Source: Aphis gossypii
Taxonomy: Eukaryota; Arthropoda; Insecta; Hemiptera; Aphididae
Direction of reading: 5' to 3'
NCBI RefSeq assembly: GCF_020184175.1
Contig: NC_065530.1
Span: 35,069,260 to 35,133,259, forward strand
DNA: 64,000 nucleotides
The notes under the pieces were generated by a model. That model was not told where the DNA came from. It did not search any database and was given only the letters and a program-made list of their open reading frames with translations. Shown here piece by piece: positions 36,801 to 49,794 of this stretch. The first letter of the stretch is position 1, and each line of letters begins with the position of its first letter. Position numbers and translations under genes: made by a program.

Positions 36801-39800
36801 ATGTTTTTATTTAGTAAAATATAAGTTTTTACAGGAATGTCGTCAGTGATTTGCATGTCCTCCCTAAGAGAGAATTTAACTTAATTCTTACTAACCTCAC
36901 ACACTATAAGCTTATTAAACAACTTGATAGATTGCTTGGTACAAATAAGAAACTTAATAATTTATAGGTTATACAACTTGACATAGAGTATTTATCATAA
37001 TTTGATGCAAGTATTTTATAATCAATGATGATCATACGTTACATAATAAATAGTTTATTTGCGCATTAAAGTAGCTTCCATAAATACAAATCTATACATG
37101 TTTATAGAACCAGAATAATGTTTAAACTATATTATGAACAAAATATGAAATTAATAATTATATATTAAGTTATTCAAATTGCTTTATATACACGATGTAT
37201 TGTATATGTAATGAACCCATATGTTTGTATTGTATAATTTCCGTACCCTGCAGGGACTAAAACACTCGGTTGATCCTTTTGTTTTATACATAGTCATATT
37301 ATCATACGTCTATACACGGTATTTGAGTATTAGCAAAGCACCTAAATACTTGTTGCTCATTTATATAAACTTTAACTTTGCATACACGGGATATGGATTA
37401 AATTACATATTAACCATACTGTGTAAACGTATAAAATATTGCAATTAATTATTAATTATTATTTTCTAAAATCTAAATGATTTTGAAAAAAAGCATTGTT
37501 AATAAAAAAATTGCTGTTAATATGTGTTTTATCACATATTTAGAGTGTACGGTATATTATAATATATGTAGTTATTGATATATTGTATACTCTTACTTAA
37601 GTTATAGTTCTCTCATTACGCTCAATTTAAATTGTGATAGAATTTGTATTACGAATTCAGATACAGATAACTTCATGAGAACATCGAACTCAGATACGTA
37701 TATGTGCAGTTGTTTCTGTCATTGTCATTATAGAATATTCTATAATCAATGGTTTTACTAATGCATAACATAAACAAAATTAAAAAGTAAGTTGAAATAA
37801 AAAAAAATAGGTCCTATTTTTAACGTGAAAATTATAGTCATAAAGAACAGATCAAACAGTAGATTATAAGAGAAAATAATTTATTTAGGTTTATAATATG
37901 GTAGGTAAGTAATTGTTATACTTAAACAATTACAAAAATGAGCTGTGAAAAAAATCATTCGTCGTTATAATTAACTCTGTGCAGACTTCGTCGTTATTGT
38001 TGACGGCATTGATGGTGGTTCAATGCCCGAGCAAATACCGTTCTCTAATATTTTAATCAATTTTTTTACTTTGCTCTCCTGGGTTAAATATTTTATATGA
38101 ATTTCGATGATCCATGAAATTCCTGAATCTAATGACGCGACGCTCCAAAAGTATAAATTTGTAATAATCAATTGTAAAGATTTTAGAATTACCAAAATTG
38201 TCCATCTCTATATTAACGTTGTTTATAACACAATTATTATAATACTTGGCGGTAAGTCTTGGTTTAATACACCCAAATTATACAGTATACTGTATGTCTG
38301 TACACCAATTGCTATTATTAGGTACCTACTCAATACCTACTTATAAAAAGGGATTTGATATTTTCTTCGCTACACGGAAAAACATTGAATCATTATATTT
38401 TTGGTAATCGTTGTTCTAAAAATACAAACACGGTTTGTCGCTTAACACAAAATCGGTCAAGAGAATATTATTTAATAGTTGTTTGATGTTTGGTTGCAAT
38501 TGCAACTAATGTATAAATAGAAAAAAAAATTAAATTATAAAAAATTGATTGAACAAAAAAAAGATATGTTGTATCCAACATGTACCTTATTATTATAATC
38601 ATTATTTCGCCATAATTATAAATGTTATAAACAAACCGTAGGTACCTATGTAATATATGAATAAGTTGTATTATAAGTAATTAGATTTAGGTATAATCAC
38701 TACAAGTTCAACAAAGTTTAATGCATATTTCATACCACGGTACAGTACTGCAAACATTTTGGGTTTCCATAAATAAAGAGGTGTTTAATCGTTTTAGTCG
38801 AATATCGTTAGAAGGAACACACAGGCATTGTATATTAGAGGTCACACCAAAAAGAAAGGTATATATCAATAGACGCCGTGTAATATCCCCCCTCGTCTAA
38901 TAGTTGTAAAGGTCTATTGATTCTTTTATATAGGCTGGTCCGATTGCGTTTCCTATTCAGCAGGTATGTACTCACAAATAAGAAAAATATATTAAATACA
39001 ATTTAATAATTTTTATTTATTACCCATAGGTATTAAAAAATATATTTACATTAATCTGTAAATAATTAATATAGCTATAATAGTTGTATACCAATAAAAT
39101 TATTTTGTAGATTGTTTTCGTAAATGTTATATTTTTACTTTATAATTTGTAGAACTGTAGATAACTAATTTTATAAATATCTAATAATAGGGTGGGTATG
39201 GACGAGAAATACCTATTGCCTACCAAATAACCAATTGCCCTAATAATCACACCAATTCTAAGAATTAATAGCATGCCCAACGGTCGTGTTTGAGATTTGC
39301 CTATATTATAGTGTAAAAAGTAAAAACCATGGGAATAACAAATATTTATATTATTTTTAAAAATTATGTAACATTATTTTGCCTTCTTATAAAACCTAGA
39401 TTACGTTATCCTGTTATCAGTACTGTTTACTTTAAAGGATGTAATTGTCTTCAATAATGAAATAAATAAAAAATAACCAATAATTATATAGCATTTAACG
39501 AAGTTATAGTGCTAAGCGAATGTTACACCCGCATTCTATTAAGACGTCTATCTGTCTTGTATATGAATAATACAAATCTGCGTAGTGGATTATCCTTACT
39601 ACAGTTTTATTTATAGTTAATATAAAATCGAATTTATTACGCATTATCAAATGTTGAGAGGAGAATATAAATAGTGCCCGGAAGAATTTTCTTTCGTAGT
39701 TTCGTGTATATTTATTTTAAAATTAAAATAAAGAAAAACCAATCAGGATATACTTTAAAATACTTCTACGAATGTACCTATTGGTTTTATACCTATGTAC

Positions 39801-41489
39801 ATTTTCTCTAATATTAAACCCATTGATAAAACTTTTAAGAATTTGTTTCAAATAAAAGTGCTATATCATAATATGTTATGCACATGAGTCCAAAACGGAG
39901 ATAATACACAGTATAAAATTCTTAAAGAAAAATTTATAACCTGTACAGTTGAGAAAAATAAGTAAATATGATAAATAATAAATATATAATAAATTTAAAT
40001 TATAAATGATACGATTTGGTGGGAAGAAGCTCATAAGCAAAACTCTACAAGTATGATAATCATACTTAATTGTGATACTGGGTCAGTGACCTTTTTTCAA
40101 AATAAGTGTAATATGGACTGATTTGTTTTCATTTATTTTCGTTTTTCATTTCTTTGACAAAGTTTTGATTTTAAAAGTGTGTTTTAGTAGGTTTTTATAG
40201 AGGCAGTAATGGCCAATGGTGTTGTTGTTATAATGGATCGAATAACAGTGTCGTCGGTATATAGATTGCTATAGTATCGTATTTCAATCGGTGAGTAAAT
40301 TAAATGTAAATATGTTATATAAATCAAGGGATAAGTCTATATACCTTGTTAAACATCTGCATCAATACCAAATGAGTCAGAAGTTTCGTTTCTTTGTCGT
40401 ACTTGAAAAGTTCTGTCTTTTAAGTATGATGATTTGAGTACCTAGAAGGAAATACGGAGCTGAAATATTTTTTTGGTTTGTATGTTAGGCGCTCTCCTCA
40501 TGTCCAACTCGGACAAATGCTTATTTAATGTCAAGGAATATGGCTGGTACTACAGTAGGTATATTGTTTTTTTCGAGTGTCATGCTAAATAGAATCTGTT
40601 GTACGATGAATTCCATCATGGATATAGTCAAATGTTTGGAGCGAAAACCAAATTGAATATTTGGAATGATACCCTTTTTCAACATTATTTTGCGAATTAT
40701 CTCGAGCAAAAGTTTCCCTATTAAAAGAAATAGGTTTGTACAAAGTAGACTGTTTATACTTTATTTCCATATCGAGGGAAAATATGATAATCTTGTAGCA
40801 TTCTATTTTAGGTACATAGATACCTATAATAAAAACAATAAAATCACACCTACCTACCTACATGACATGCACGGACTGAACAGTAAACTCGACTTGGACG
40901 TATACAGAGCAGGCTATACGCTGCAATTATTTATGATTTTAATTAGTCAACTGCAGGTTCATCGCGTATACAGGTACACTCTCATTTGCACTCGTTGCTA
41001 ATATATATAGTATATCGTATATAGGTAGGTATAAAATATACATCAAAACTTGGCGTTACGGGACGGGAAAGTTATTACCTATATTAGGAATTATATATAA
41101 ACTTAATCGGAACGGAACCGCGCGCGACTTCCGCAGCAAAAATACGTCCGCTGCACTTCCCCGCCGGGAGATCACGCGCCTTCGAAGACCATGCGCGCTC
41201 GTTTAAAAACGTACCTATATTTAAGTGGTCGTATTCGGACAGGACAATAGTCACGTCCTTTGGTGAATAATATTACACATATTTTAAAATAAATCATATA
41301 CTTGGGTACACGCACAATCGTCGACGTGTGTACATATATATATATATTTAGGTATAATAAAATCGTATAAACGATATACGCGTTAGGCGTGCGCACAACA
41401 ATATCGAAAAACGGGTACTCACAGTTTGAGATTCTGGGAAATCCGTCCATGTCCCTGACGACGTGCCGGTGCAGTATGTCCAGCATCAT
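30861..41489 (-). CDS. Lmx1: Lmx1-type LIM-homeodomain transcription factor
   Basis: Coding exons, 5' to 3': 41489-41423, 34065-33873 (LIM1), 33269-33031 (LIM2), 32677-32538, 32229-32029, 31721-31620 and 31147-30861. All have GT-AG sites with matching phases except one shift noted below. LIM1 runs CEGCGSKIVDRFLMR to YCKNDYD; LIM2 runs CGRCGEPLGARELVMR to FCRTDFEKE. The homeodomain starts GPKRPRTILTSVQRRQFKAS, continues ASFEVSPKPCRK|VREALA and ends VQVWFQNQRAKMKK. The C-terminus NPIDKLYLMQNSYF matches the Lmx1a/b signature and follows a His tract. The product is a nuclear DNA-binding regulator of neural and pattern genes in the family. Exon 5 lacks one base after the homeodomain (32125-32150): the downstream Asn-rich linker and exons 6-7 are open only in the next frame. 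With that base the protein would be about 409 residues. The start at 41489 (MMLDILHRH) is plausible but not proven. Confidence 0.92.
34066..41422 (-). other. Intron 1 of the Lmx1 gene (7.4 kb)
   Basis: The donor is gtgagt after the 41423 exon and the acceptor is at 34066-34068. Apart from a LINE relic near 40.6 kb it is AT-rich. A minus-strand frame at 37971-38195 (and a shifted companion reading IDYYKFILLERR) may be an unidentified decayed coding fragment. A hairpin pairing atcaatagac (about 38875) with gtctattgat (about 38912) is also present. I see no independent gene. Confidence 0.6.
40521..40770 (-). pseudogene. LINE reverse transcriptase relic in Lmx1 intron 1
   Basis: It reads LKKGIIPNIQFGFRSKHLTI, then MEFIVQQIL and ending AIFLDIK. 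This is the QFGFR...H.T...AVFLDI..AFD region of jockey-type reverse transcriptases, cut off before the catalytic YADD. A second frame overlaps, consistent with a shift. It is on the same strand as Lmx1. Confidence 0.6.
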
Positions 41490-42172
41490 TTGACCGGGCC
41501 GGATTCGAGCCTCGGACGAAACGCGTACAGCCGGTGCAGTGGTGCGTTTATTTTTACGAGATTTTTGGCGGTGTCTGGTCGCCGCGACGTTTAATGCACT
41601 GCGCGCAATTTATTATTATTTTGTCTCGTACGACGACGACGCGAATGATATACGCTCGGACACGAATCTCGCAGACTCGCAGTTTTCTAAGCGAAAACGA
41701 ATAACAACACGACTATTATTATTATTATTATTATCACAACTGTGTGTGCGGTATACGGTCAATCGTCGCCGTCGCGTGTCTGTCGTCGACGCCGTCGCTA
41801 CGCCACCGCTTCAACACCACGACTGCACCGTACAGTCGCGTGGGACGGCTACGGCGGCGGCGTCGATGGCGTTAGCGCCCCGAGCACCGGCACGCCCACC
41901 GGACGCGTCCGTTGGCGCCCGGGAAAGCCCGTCGGTCGGCCGGCCGGCCAATGGGAGGGGGCGCCGTACCGCTCGCCCTTCCCCCCGCCGCCCGCCACCG
42001 TTTCGATTTCCCGCGGCGGTGTGTCGTCGTCGCCGCGTTACTCTCGCGCGGGACGGGGACACGCGCACACACTCGCGTAATGATGATATGGACGAGGAAA
42101 CGCCGCCGTCGCGTAGTCGTCGATGTCGCCACTCGCCCGCCGCGGCCACCCGTTTTATCGACGTTTGAGTCG
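41490..42172. promoter_or_regulatory. GC/CpG-rich upstream region of Lmx1
   Basis: Directly upstream of the first Lmx1 coding exon the sequence turns strongly GC- and CpG-rich, with overlapping long frames on both strands, as expected of composition rather than coding. It is interrupted at 42172 by the MULE-like element and resumes at 44290-44420 (gcgcggccaccgtagccgcc). Promoter function is inferred from position and composition. Confidence 0.5.
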
Positions 42173-44289
42173 GTGATACTCGTTTGCGCACAGTACATAA
42201 TTTTTTACCTGTAAACTAACAACTCGTTTGCGTACAACGAAAAATGTGAAAACCCACTAATACATATTTTGATCTGTAAAATGATGACTCGTTTGCGTAC
42301 TCAATTTAGACTTATATTGTAACTTAATCTTAGTTCCAAATGCAATATAGTAGATACGATTTATCATTTATCGATAAGATACAAGTACTAATTGAATTGA
42401 GTATAAGTTATAATTTTAGCTAGTGATAATTCGGCTACGTTTTGACTTTTTGAGTTATTATATACCATTATACCTATTACTATTATGCCTATGGTTTAGT
42501 TGAACGTGTAATGTTAACGAGTTGTCAGTCCTTTAGTCATTTCATTTAACATAGCATCATGGATATCCAAATATCAAATGTTTTCGAAACGCGCCGAGGA
42601 AAACGTTGTTTTAATGTAGAAAACTATAAATTTAGTGAGTTTCGTGTATTAAAATCGGGTGATCTATTGTTTAGATGTACCAATAAAAAATGTGCATCAA
42701 GAATTACAGTGAATAAAGAATACAAGGTAATTAATACATCAAATACGCACAACCACGAGGCACACACTGACCAGGTAATTTCTAGAGAAATTATTAGAAG
42801 TTCTTTAAAACGTAAAGCAAACGATGACTTACATATACTTCCAAGTAAATTAATACGTCGTGATTTACAAAATATGGAAGATATTTCGATAAATTTATCT
42901 CATACAGATATGAAATTATTTAGGCGTTCTATATATGATATAAGAAGAAAGCATTTTCCGAATTTACCGACATCGATCGAAATTGCTATTGAACAGTTAA
43001 TGAAATGCAAAATAAAATTCATTACAAGGGTGAACAATTTTGTTTTATGAGTGATGATAAAAATATAATTGTATTTACATGTAAAATGAATTTAGAAGCA
43101 ATTTCAAACGCGGAACATGTTTTTGGAGATGGGACATTTACTTACGCTCCAAAATTTTTTATGCAATTATATACGTTACATATTTACAAAAATAACTTTT
43201 ATATTCCTCTTGTTTATTGTTTTTACGTAACAAACAAACTTCGAGTTATTCGATGTTATGGGATATGTTAGAAAAATTGTGTGTACAACTGACCAACAAA
43301 CCACTTCAAATAAATGTTTTTCATGTTGACTTTGAAAAAGCCGCTCATAATGCTGTATTAGAAAAGTTTCCGAATTGTGTAATAGTTTGTTGTAATTTCC
43401 ATCTTGGTCAAAGTTGGTATCGACGTATACAACAAAATAAACTGCTTTTAAAAGAATATTTAAATAAATCATCAGAAATTGGCTCATGGTTAAAATGTTT
43501 TTTCGGATTAAGTTATTTACCACCTAATGAAATCTCTGACGGCTTTACTGATTTACTATCATTTGCACCTACGAATATGTTTACCGAGTTTACAGACTAT
43601 ATTTTGGAAAATTATATTTTGCCTGACTCTGATTTTCCTCCAGTTATGTGGGCAAGTGCACCAAGTAATAATCCAAAGACAACAAACGGTGTAGAAAGTT
43701 TTCATCGTCATTACAATAGCCAATTTTACTCACCACATCCAAACATGTACCTAGTTATCGACACAATATTACAAATTCAAACAGAATCAGAATTAAAATT
43801 AAATTCAATAAAGAAAAATATTATTAATGTTCAACGAAAAGATACCATAGAAAAAATAAATTTTTTAGATAAATGTTTTAGACAATTATGTAACAAATCC
43901 ATAAATCGATTGGAATATTTAAAACAAATAGGTTCCAAATATTATAGCATGCAATTACATTAAAATTAATAAAACACAAATAAAACAAATAAAAATGACA
44001 AATTTAATTTAAATTGAATTAAATTAAATCAAAAAAAAAAAAAATAAAACATTTTTAATCACGCCTGTTAATACTAAACAGACAGTCCTAAGCCTGTAAA
44101 AGTGAGAAGGAAAATGTTTTTTGAGTTTTGGAAGATTTTTGCAAGCTTACTATAGTTTATGTTCGCAAACGAGTTCTACGTACAGGGTCATTTATCGCAG
44201 GTATTAAAAATTTGTGTGCGCAATTGAGTTGTGCATTTGTACGCAAACGAGTCACAAAAAAGGGTAAATGTACGCAAACGGGTATTGCC
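42173..44289 (+). mobile_element. MULE-like DNA transposon with 11-bp target duplication
   Basis: cgtttgagtcg occurs exactly at 42162-42172 and again at 44290-44300, flanking a 2117-bp insert. The insert ends are inverted: gtgatactcgtttgcgcac on the left and, reverse-complemented, gcaatacccgtttgcgtac on the right, 15 of 19 matching. ACTCGTTTGCGYAC-type words repeat inward at both ends in opposite orientation: 42178-42191, 42222-42235 and 42287-42300 on the left; 44161-44174, 44216-44229 (degenerate), 44239-44252 and 44270-44283 on the right. These are likely transposase-binding sites. The insert interrupts the GC-rich region upstream of Lmx1. Confidence 0.85.
42559..43963 (+). pseudogene. FLYWCH/MULE transposase, two frameshifts
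   Basis: The N-terminal part (42559 to about 43005) has a FLYWCH-type zinc-finger pattern: GKRCFNVENYKFSEFRV, then LFRCTNKKCASRI and TSNTHNHEAH. The frame moves near 43000-43008 into FCFMSDDKNIIVF and AEHVFGDGTFTYAPKFFMQL (the MULE DGTF block with its catalytic Asp). It moves again near 43220-43226 into FHVDFEKAAHNAVLEKF and IVCCNFHLGQSWYRRIQ (second Asp and C..H block), ending SKYYSMQLH at 43963. Each shift is explained by one missing base next to a homopolymer (AAA, TTTTT). Everything else is open, so the element is either recently disabled or mis-assembled. Confidence 0.8.
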
Positions 44290-44299
44290 CGTTTGAGTC

Positions 44300-47200
44300 G
44301 CACAACGCACATGCATATACCGCGCGGCCACCGTAGCCGCCCATCCCGTGCACATGCATCGGACGTCGCGTGTGATATTATACTCCGCCACACGTCAAAA
44401 TTTGAACGCTCGTCCCACAAATCTATCCGCACAAATTTTTCTAGGAGGGGCAATGTTAGGATTTGTTACACAGTAAATTGTAGTTTATCTTAAAACGTAC
44501 AATGTAAAAAATATTTTTGAAAAGTCAGGTGGGGGGGAGGGGCAAATGCCCCAGCTTGACCCCCCCTCCGGGCGCTTACGAAGAGTAATAATATTGGGTA
44601 TATATATAACGTTGCGTTTAAAAATGTTTCCTTTTGCCGCTCGCCCGTTGACCACCGACGACGACATAGACGCGATTTTTTCGATTTAACGTCGAGGCGT
44701 TATTGTTACCACGGTATATACCGATTGATTTGCGGTATTCGATTTGTGATTTAAACGCAGGCTGCACCGTATAGTATCGGTTTCATGATTCGTATAGCGC
44801 GTAAAAATCTACCCATGTACAAAAATTAAATCATAATATCATGATATGTGTACAATAATAAATAATATGTGTCACTCGAAAAACGTCGAATAGTTATAAT
44901 AATCGTATAATAATTGTGGTTATCCATAATATATAGATACATTATAATATTGTGTACGAATTATGTTTTCATGTTATAGGTGTAGGTGAAGGGTCTCCAA
45001 ACTGCAGTACTAACTATATCTACCTCTATCATATCCATGTGAGCTTGCAAAACGTTTATACACCATTTAGTTTTTAGTTTTATAGTACATATATTATTAA
45101 AATAATATATAAAAGTTTCTTTTGCTTCGATACTTTTGACTTTACTATATTTATACGTTTGTATAGCCTATCGCGCATATTGTATTACCTATGCGTGCTT
45201 AAAAATATTTTACATAAGAGTGATTTTTTTTTTAAATTCTTGGTATAAAATTAGCTCCTTGTTCACTACACAAAAAAAAATAGTTTTTTGTAAATCTAAC
45301 TTAACCTATATACACCTATAAACACGCTTGACTTTTAACGAGTCATCGTTATCTAGGTGTAGGTATATTCTTTACTCTATGAGGTATATTGGTTGATAAC
45401 GCGTACTACGTATAGCTAGTGGTATCTCATTACCAGTACCTACTCGAATTATTAAGATATTAATTAAACTCACGTAATTCACGAATAAGAGTCGTTTAAA
45501 TTTAATTTGTGTATATTTTTTATGTTCTTATTGTACTTAATTGCTGTATTTAATATTAAATAAAGCTAAAATAAAAAAAAAAAAAAACCAATATATTACA
45601 ATACGAATACTACATAAATATTTCAGAATTCTTCACTGAACCGTGATTCATATAGTTTTAAGACTCCTGTTAAAGATATATCATAAACTCATTGTACGTT
45701 TGAGTATATATGTGTGCATATACGCTCGTTTTATGTCCGTGCCTACAACTATAATATAATAATATTTATTGTAAATGTAAATAGATAGGAAGTATCAAGT
45801 AGGAATAAACTTCTGAATAATATTATATAATATTTTTATGATATGGCTATATCTTGCAGACATTCACTTGACTATATTATATTATATACCTACAGCGTGT
45901 CTCCATATCAGTATATTATTCTTTATTAAAGATAATTTTTCATTGTGTCCCGAATGTGTATATATACTTTATAATATAGAATATAATATAATATACATAA
46001 GTATGGTACCTTCCAAGTTCCAACTATATATTTACCTATACAAAGTATATACATAATATGTGTTCAGTGCATTGTATACCTATTTCTGTATATGTAAAAG
46101 AGGTTTATAAAAATAACAATATTATATGCGCAAAGTTCACATCATAATCACGAATAAAAAAGCGGGTTATTGCATTCTTAGAATTAAATTTAATATTATA
46201 TAACTAGTGTATATGGAAAAAAAAACTAAAAAGAGATATATTAGGTACTATCAGAAGATAAAAATCCAAGATATTGTGACTGTTCCGAAACTATGATTAT
46301 CACAATACTATATATAGTCTATAGTACTCTGTACAGTTTATACTCATATAATAAATAATAATATGTTTAATTACACAAATTATGGATTTCTTTAAATAAG
46401 CAATTTTAAAATGTAAAGAAATGAAATTAATAGAAGGTATGTACCTTCGAGTATTTTGAAGTGTAATATCTTAAAACTATATGAACTATATTTCGAGGCT
46501 TGAAATTATTATTCAATTATTCTATTTTTTGATACTTAGTTAAAATAGTCCATATTAGATCCTTCGTTAATCGTTATTAATTTAGTAGGTACTGCTATGT
46601 TGTATCTACCTATCTCCGAGTACCACATAAAGGTTTTTGTTGTTTGTTATACAATCAACCATTTAATTTTTTATATTTATGAATGAAAAATTAATATACA
46701 ATAATATATGAATAAAAGAAATAAAATAATTTAATTATTTCAATTTTAAAAAATAAAAAAATAAATATCTTAAACTGGTAGGTAGGTAACCTAACCTGAT
46801 AACTGAAATGCAATTACACCATCCTTTGCATTAAATAAATAAAAAGGAAAATTATGTTGGTAACTGCTCTGTTGTACAGTAGGTGTCGAGTATATTTCGT
46901 CATTGAGTAAGTCACGGTAATGTAATGTACCTACTTATGTGTTAAATTTGAATTCAATGATACAAACTATCATTGTACCTATATAAAAATGATTTTGTGC
47001 GAAGATATATCTGACAACCAATATTATGTTGAGTATATTTTTTATGATATATTTATATATTGCTATATTATAGTAATTTATTTCATTATTAGAGTAATCT
47101 TAATAAGTATAAAAAAAGTAAAAATTATAAGTTATTTTTTTACAAGTTGAATTAATTTTTTCCGAAAACATTGCATTTATTATACTATTGATACATTAGT

Positions 47201-49770
47201 TATTATTGTAATAGTATATTATATTTATATCATATACGTATTAGGTATAACCTATATTTATTACAATTTATTAATTTACTTTTAACTTTTAAGTCAATAC
47301 TGACTTATCATAGATTTATATGAAAATGTTTGTGGTATTGCCGTATGCCCGTATAGGATGATATGGTACTACAATAAATAGGCGATACTATACAATTAAT
47401 CTGAATGCTTTTGAAAATATCCTGCAAAACTTATTACATTGAAAAATTCATACAGCCATAAAAGTCCATGGCTTTTCACATCGGTACTCTGATGTACACG
47501 GCTAAATACATATTGTAATCAACTTACCAAAATCCATTATAATAGGTTTCATTTAAAATTTCAACACCAATGCACCATCCAGTATTTTAATATATTTAAG
47601 TCTCTTAACGTGCACTGTTCTTGCCACGTCTACCACGTCTAAGTAAAAAACGTTGGTACCTACTAATTTAATTTATTAAATACATTTTATACATTTTGTT
47701 CTGAAAAGCTTCATCGAGGATTCTAGTTTATTATTTTACAATCAATAAATTATACTGATTATAAATATTATATGAATTATAAGTTTACCTACATATTATA
47801 TAGATAGCATAACTAACAAGTAAATCTTTAGTTTTTACCATACCAGAATACCAGATATTATTATGTTATAGGTAACTATTTTAAATTATATACATTATTA
47901 AAATGTATGGATATTCTAAGCTGATTGCTCCTTTGCTATCCACTGTGAAACTAAATCCTGTTTCAAATTACCTATTATGTTGATTAAACTCACTCTATTG
48001 AACTGGGAATAATTCAACTGTAAACCATAAGAGCAAAAGTATGCTAAAGTGCTAACTCATCAAGTATATGTATCTACTTACATATAAGGATGAACTGACT
48101 AAATAAGATATTAACAAACAACCTAAACCACTAGGTCTAGGGATTTGAAATTTTGCACACAAATTCTTTATACAAGTTAAGCAAGCCCTTAAAATTGTTT
48201 TCGAAATTCAACCCATAAAGGGGATAAATAGGGTTCAAATATTTATGTATCGATCGTATCGATCAACGCACAAACCAAGTCGCTGAGTCCAGAGACTTGA
48301 AACTTTATACACAGAGGTTCCTTATAAAACGTAAGTGACCACTAAGAAAGTATTTTTAAAAATTCAAGCCTTAAAGTGGCTTATTAGGTCTTAAAGTGAT
48401 GAAACAGGATTTCTAAATTTGTCTAGAAATAAAAGTTGATTTTTTTTCGCTAAAGTTTTTGATTTACTTGGCTATCGATGCAACACAATCGCATATTTTT
48501 TACTTAAAAAAACACATTTATTTAAATCCAACAATATAAAATATTTGTTTGAGCACAATCGTGTTGTGTTTTTTTGTGTTACGCACTTTGACGATTGCAT
48601 ACCTACCTATTATTCAGAAATACACAACAAACACAATTTAATAAAATATATTAGATAACGTTCGGTGATGAAAGCTACAACTAAACGGTATAGTCTATAC
48701 CTGTATCTGTAAATCAGTAAATTTATTATTTATACAAAAGGTATACAGCATATCTTGATTAATTGCAACTTTCAACCTGGCATTCTGACGTCTCTTTAAA
48801 GATTATTTGCATATATTCTACTAAGCCTTGGCAAACTAAATCCCAGGCAATGTAGAGTAACGAAAGCTAGTATTTATATAATACATATAGGTATATAGTA
48901 TATACCTACGCTACATCTACATATATATTATTTAAGATTATACCTAATATTGAATTTAAATTTTCAATACACCAACAATATCGCTAAAACAAAATATGGA
49001 ATCTTACCTAAAAATCATAAAGTTTCGTCGAAACTCATATTGTTTTTCGTGTATCAATGAAAAAGGTAAAATATGAAAAATAGTATAAAAAATTAAAAAT
49101 GCTGAACAAGATAATATTATTGGATAATGATAATGTCATTAAAAGTAAAATAAATATTAGTTTTATATTATTATATATATACATATTTTATATCTAAATA
49201 TAAAATAAGAAAAACATTTTGTATGAATTATCTACTCTAAATTTTTTTTAAATTTTTCTCCAATCCAATAAAAATAAACTTTAATCATGAGATTTTCTGT
49301 TAGATACTCAATAAAAAAATACGGTAGGTACACCTTGTAGTTTGTACACGTTTTCTATACTTACTTTTGCTACTTACACAGTTTTAAATATCCAATTTTC
49401 AGTTGACGAATTAGGCTAGAAAGTAATATTGGTATTATATATTTCATGTATAGAAATTACTTTCATAGTAGACAGAGTTTATAAAATACCGGTTTATTTT
49501 ATTTTTAATAACATAATATATAAAAGTATTTATGGGTGATCTTAAAATTATATTTAAATAATAAATGCAAGTAAGAAAAATATTATATTACAAATAGATA
49601 TACTTGAAAAAATAATAATGGCATAAATAAATACTTATGAAATTTAATATTAAATTAAGTACATAAGTTATTTAAATTTTATTTATGGAATAACAATTCA
49701 TTCCTATAATATTATGTACCAATTTTTATTTTCTACTATATTATTTTAAAACTTAAAAATTTAAAGCATT
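44300..49770. other. Intergenic region, repeats but no gene seen
   Basis: The GC-rich stub to about 44420 belongs with the Lmx1 upstream region. At 44529-44575 a G-run and C-run flank a ggggcaaatgcccc hairpin, a common repeat-end form. The rest is AT-rich with short frames only, apart from the Helitron-like piece at 48.1-48.9 kb. Confidence 0.45.
48085..48872 (+). mobile_element. Helitron-like non-autonomous relic
   Basis: Two tandem versions of one unit of about 140 bp are visible: 48125-48240 (accactaggtctagggattt to gttttcgaaattcaa) and 48275-48400 (agtcgctgagtccagagact to tttttaaaaattcaa). The end near 48840-48872 (tcccaggcaatgtagagtaa, then gctagta) looks like a decayed Helitron 3' end (hairpin, then CTAGT). 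The assignment is by pattern memory. Confidence 0.4.
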
Positions 49771-49774
49771 ATTC

Positions 49775-49780
49775 TTTATT
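49775..49780 (-). terminator. Polyadenylation signal of UQCR11-like gene
   Basis: AATAAA on the minus strand (tttatt on the plus strand) about 15 bp beyond the stop codon. Confidence 0.5.
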
Positions 49781-49794
49781 TTCAGCAGCGAATT

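Noticed and set aside
37971..38346. Opposed frames of 74 and 79 codons in Lmx1 intron 1
   Set aside because: Possibly a decayed coding fragment, but I could not identify a family or splice sites, so it is mentioned only under the intron.
41539..42214. Long overlapping open frames on both strands in the GC-rich stretch (up to 209 codons)
   Set aside because: Composition-driven: many frames are open at once, they are Arg/Pro/Ala-rich, have no domain or splice support, and some run across the left boundary of the MULE-like element.
43176..43523. 115-codon minus-strand frame within the transposase
   Set aside because: Antisense shadow of the transposase coding region.
44128..44493. 121-codon plus-strand frame at the right end of the MULE-like element
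   Set aside because: It spans the subterminal repeats and the insertion junction, so it cannot be an ancestral gene.
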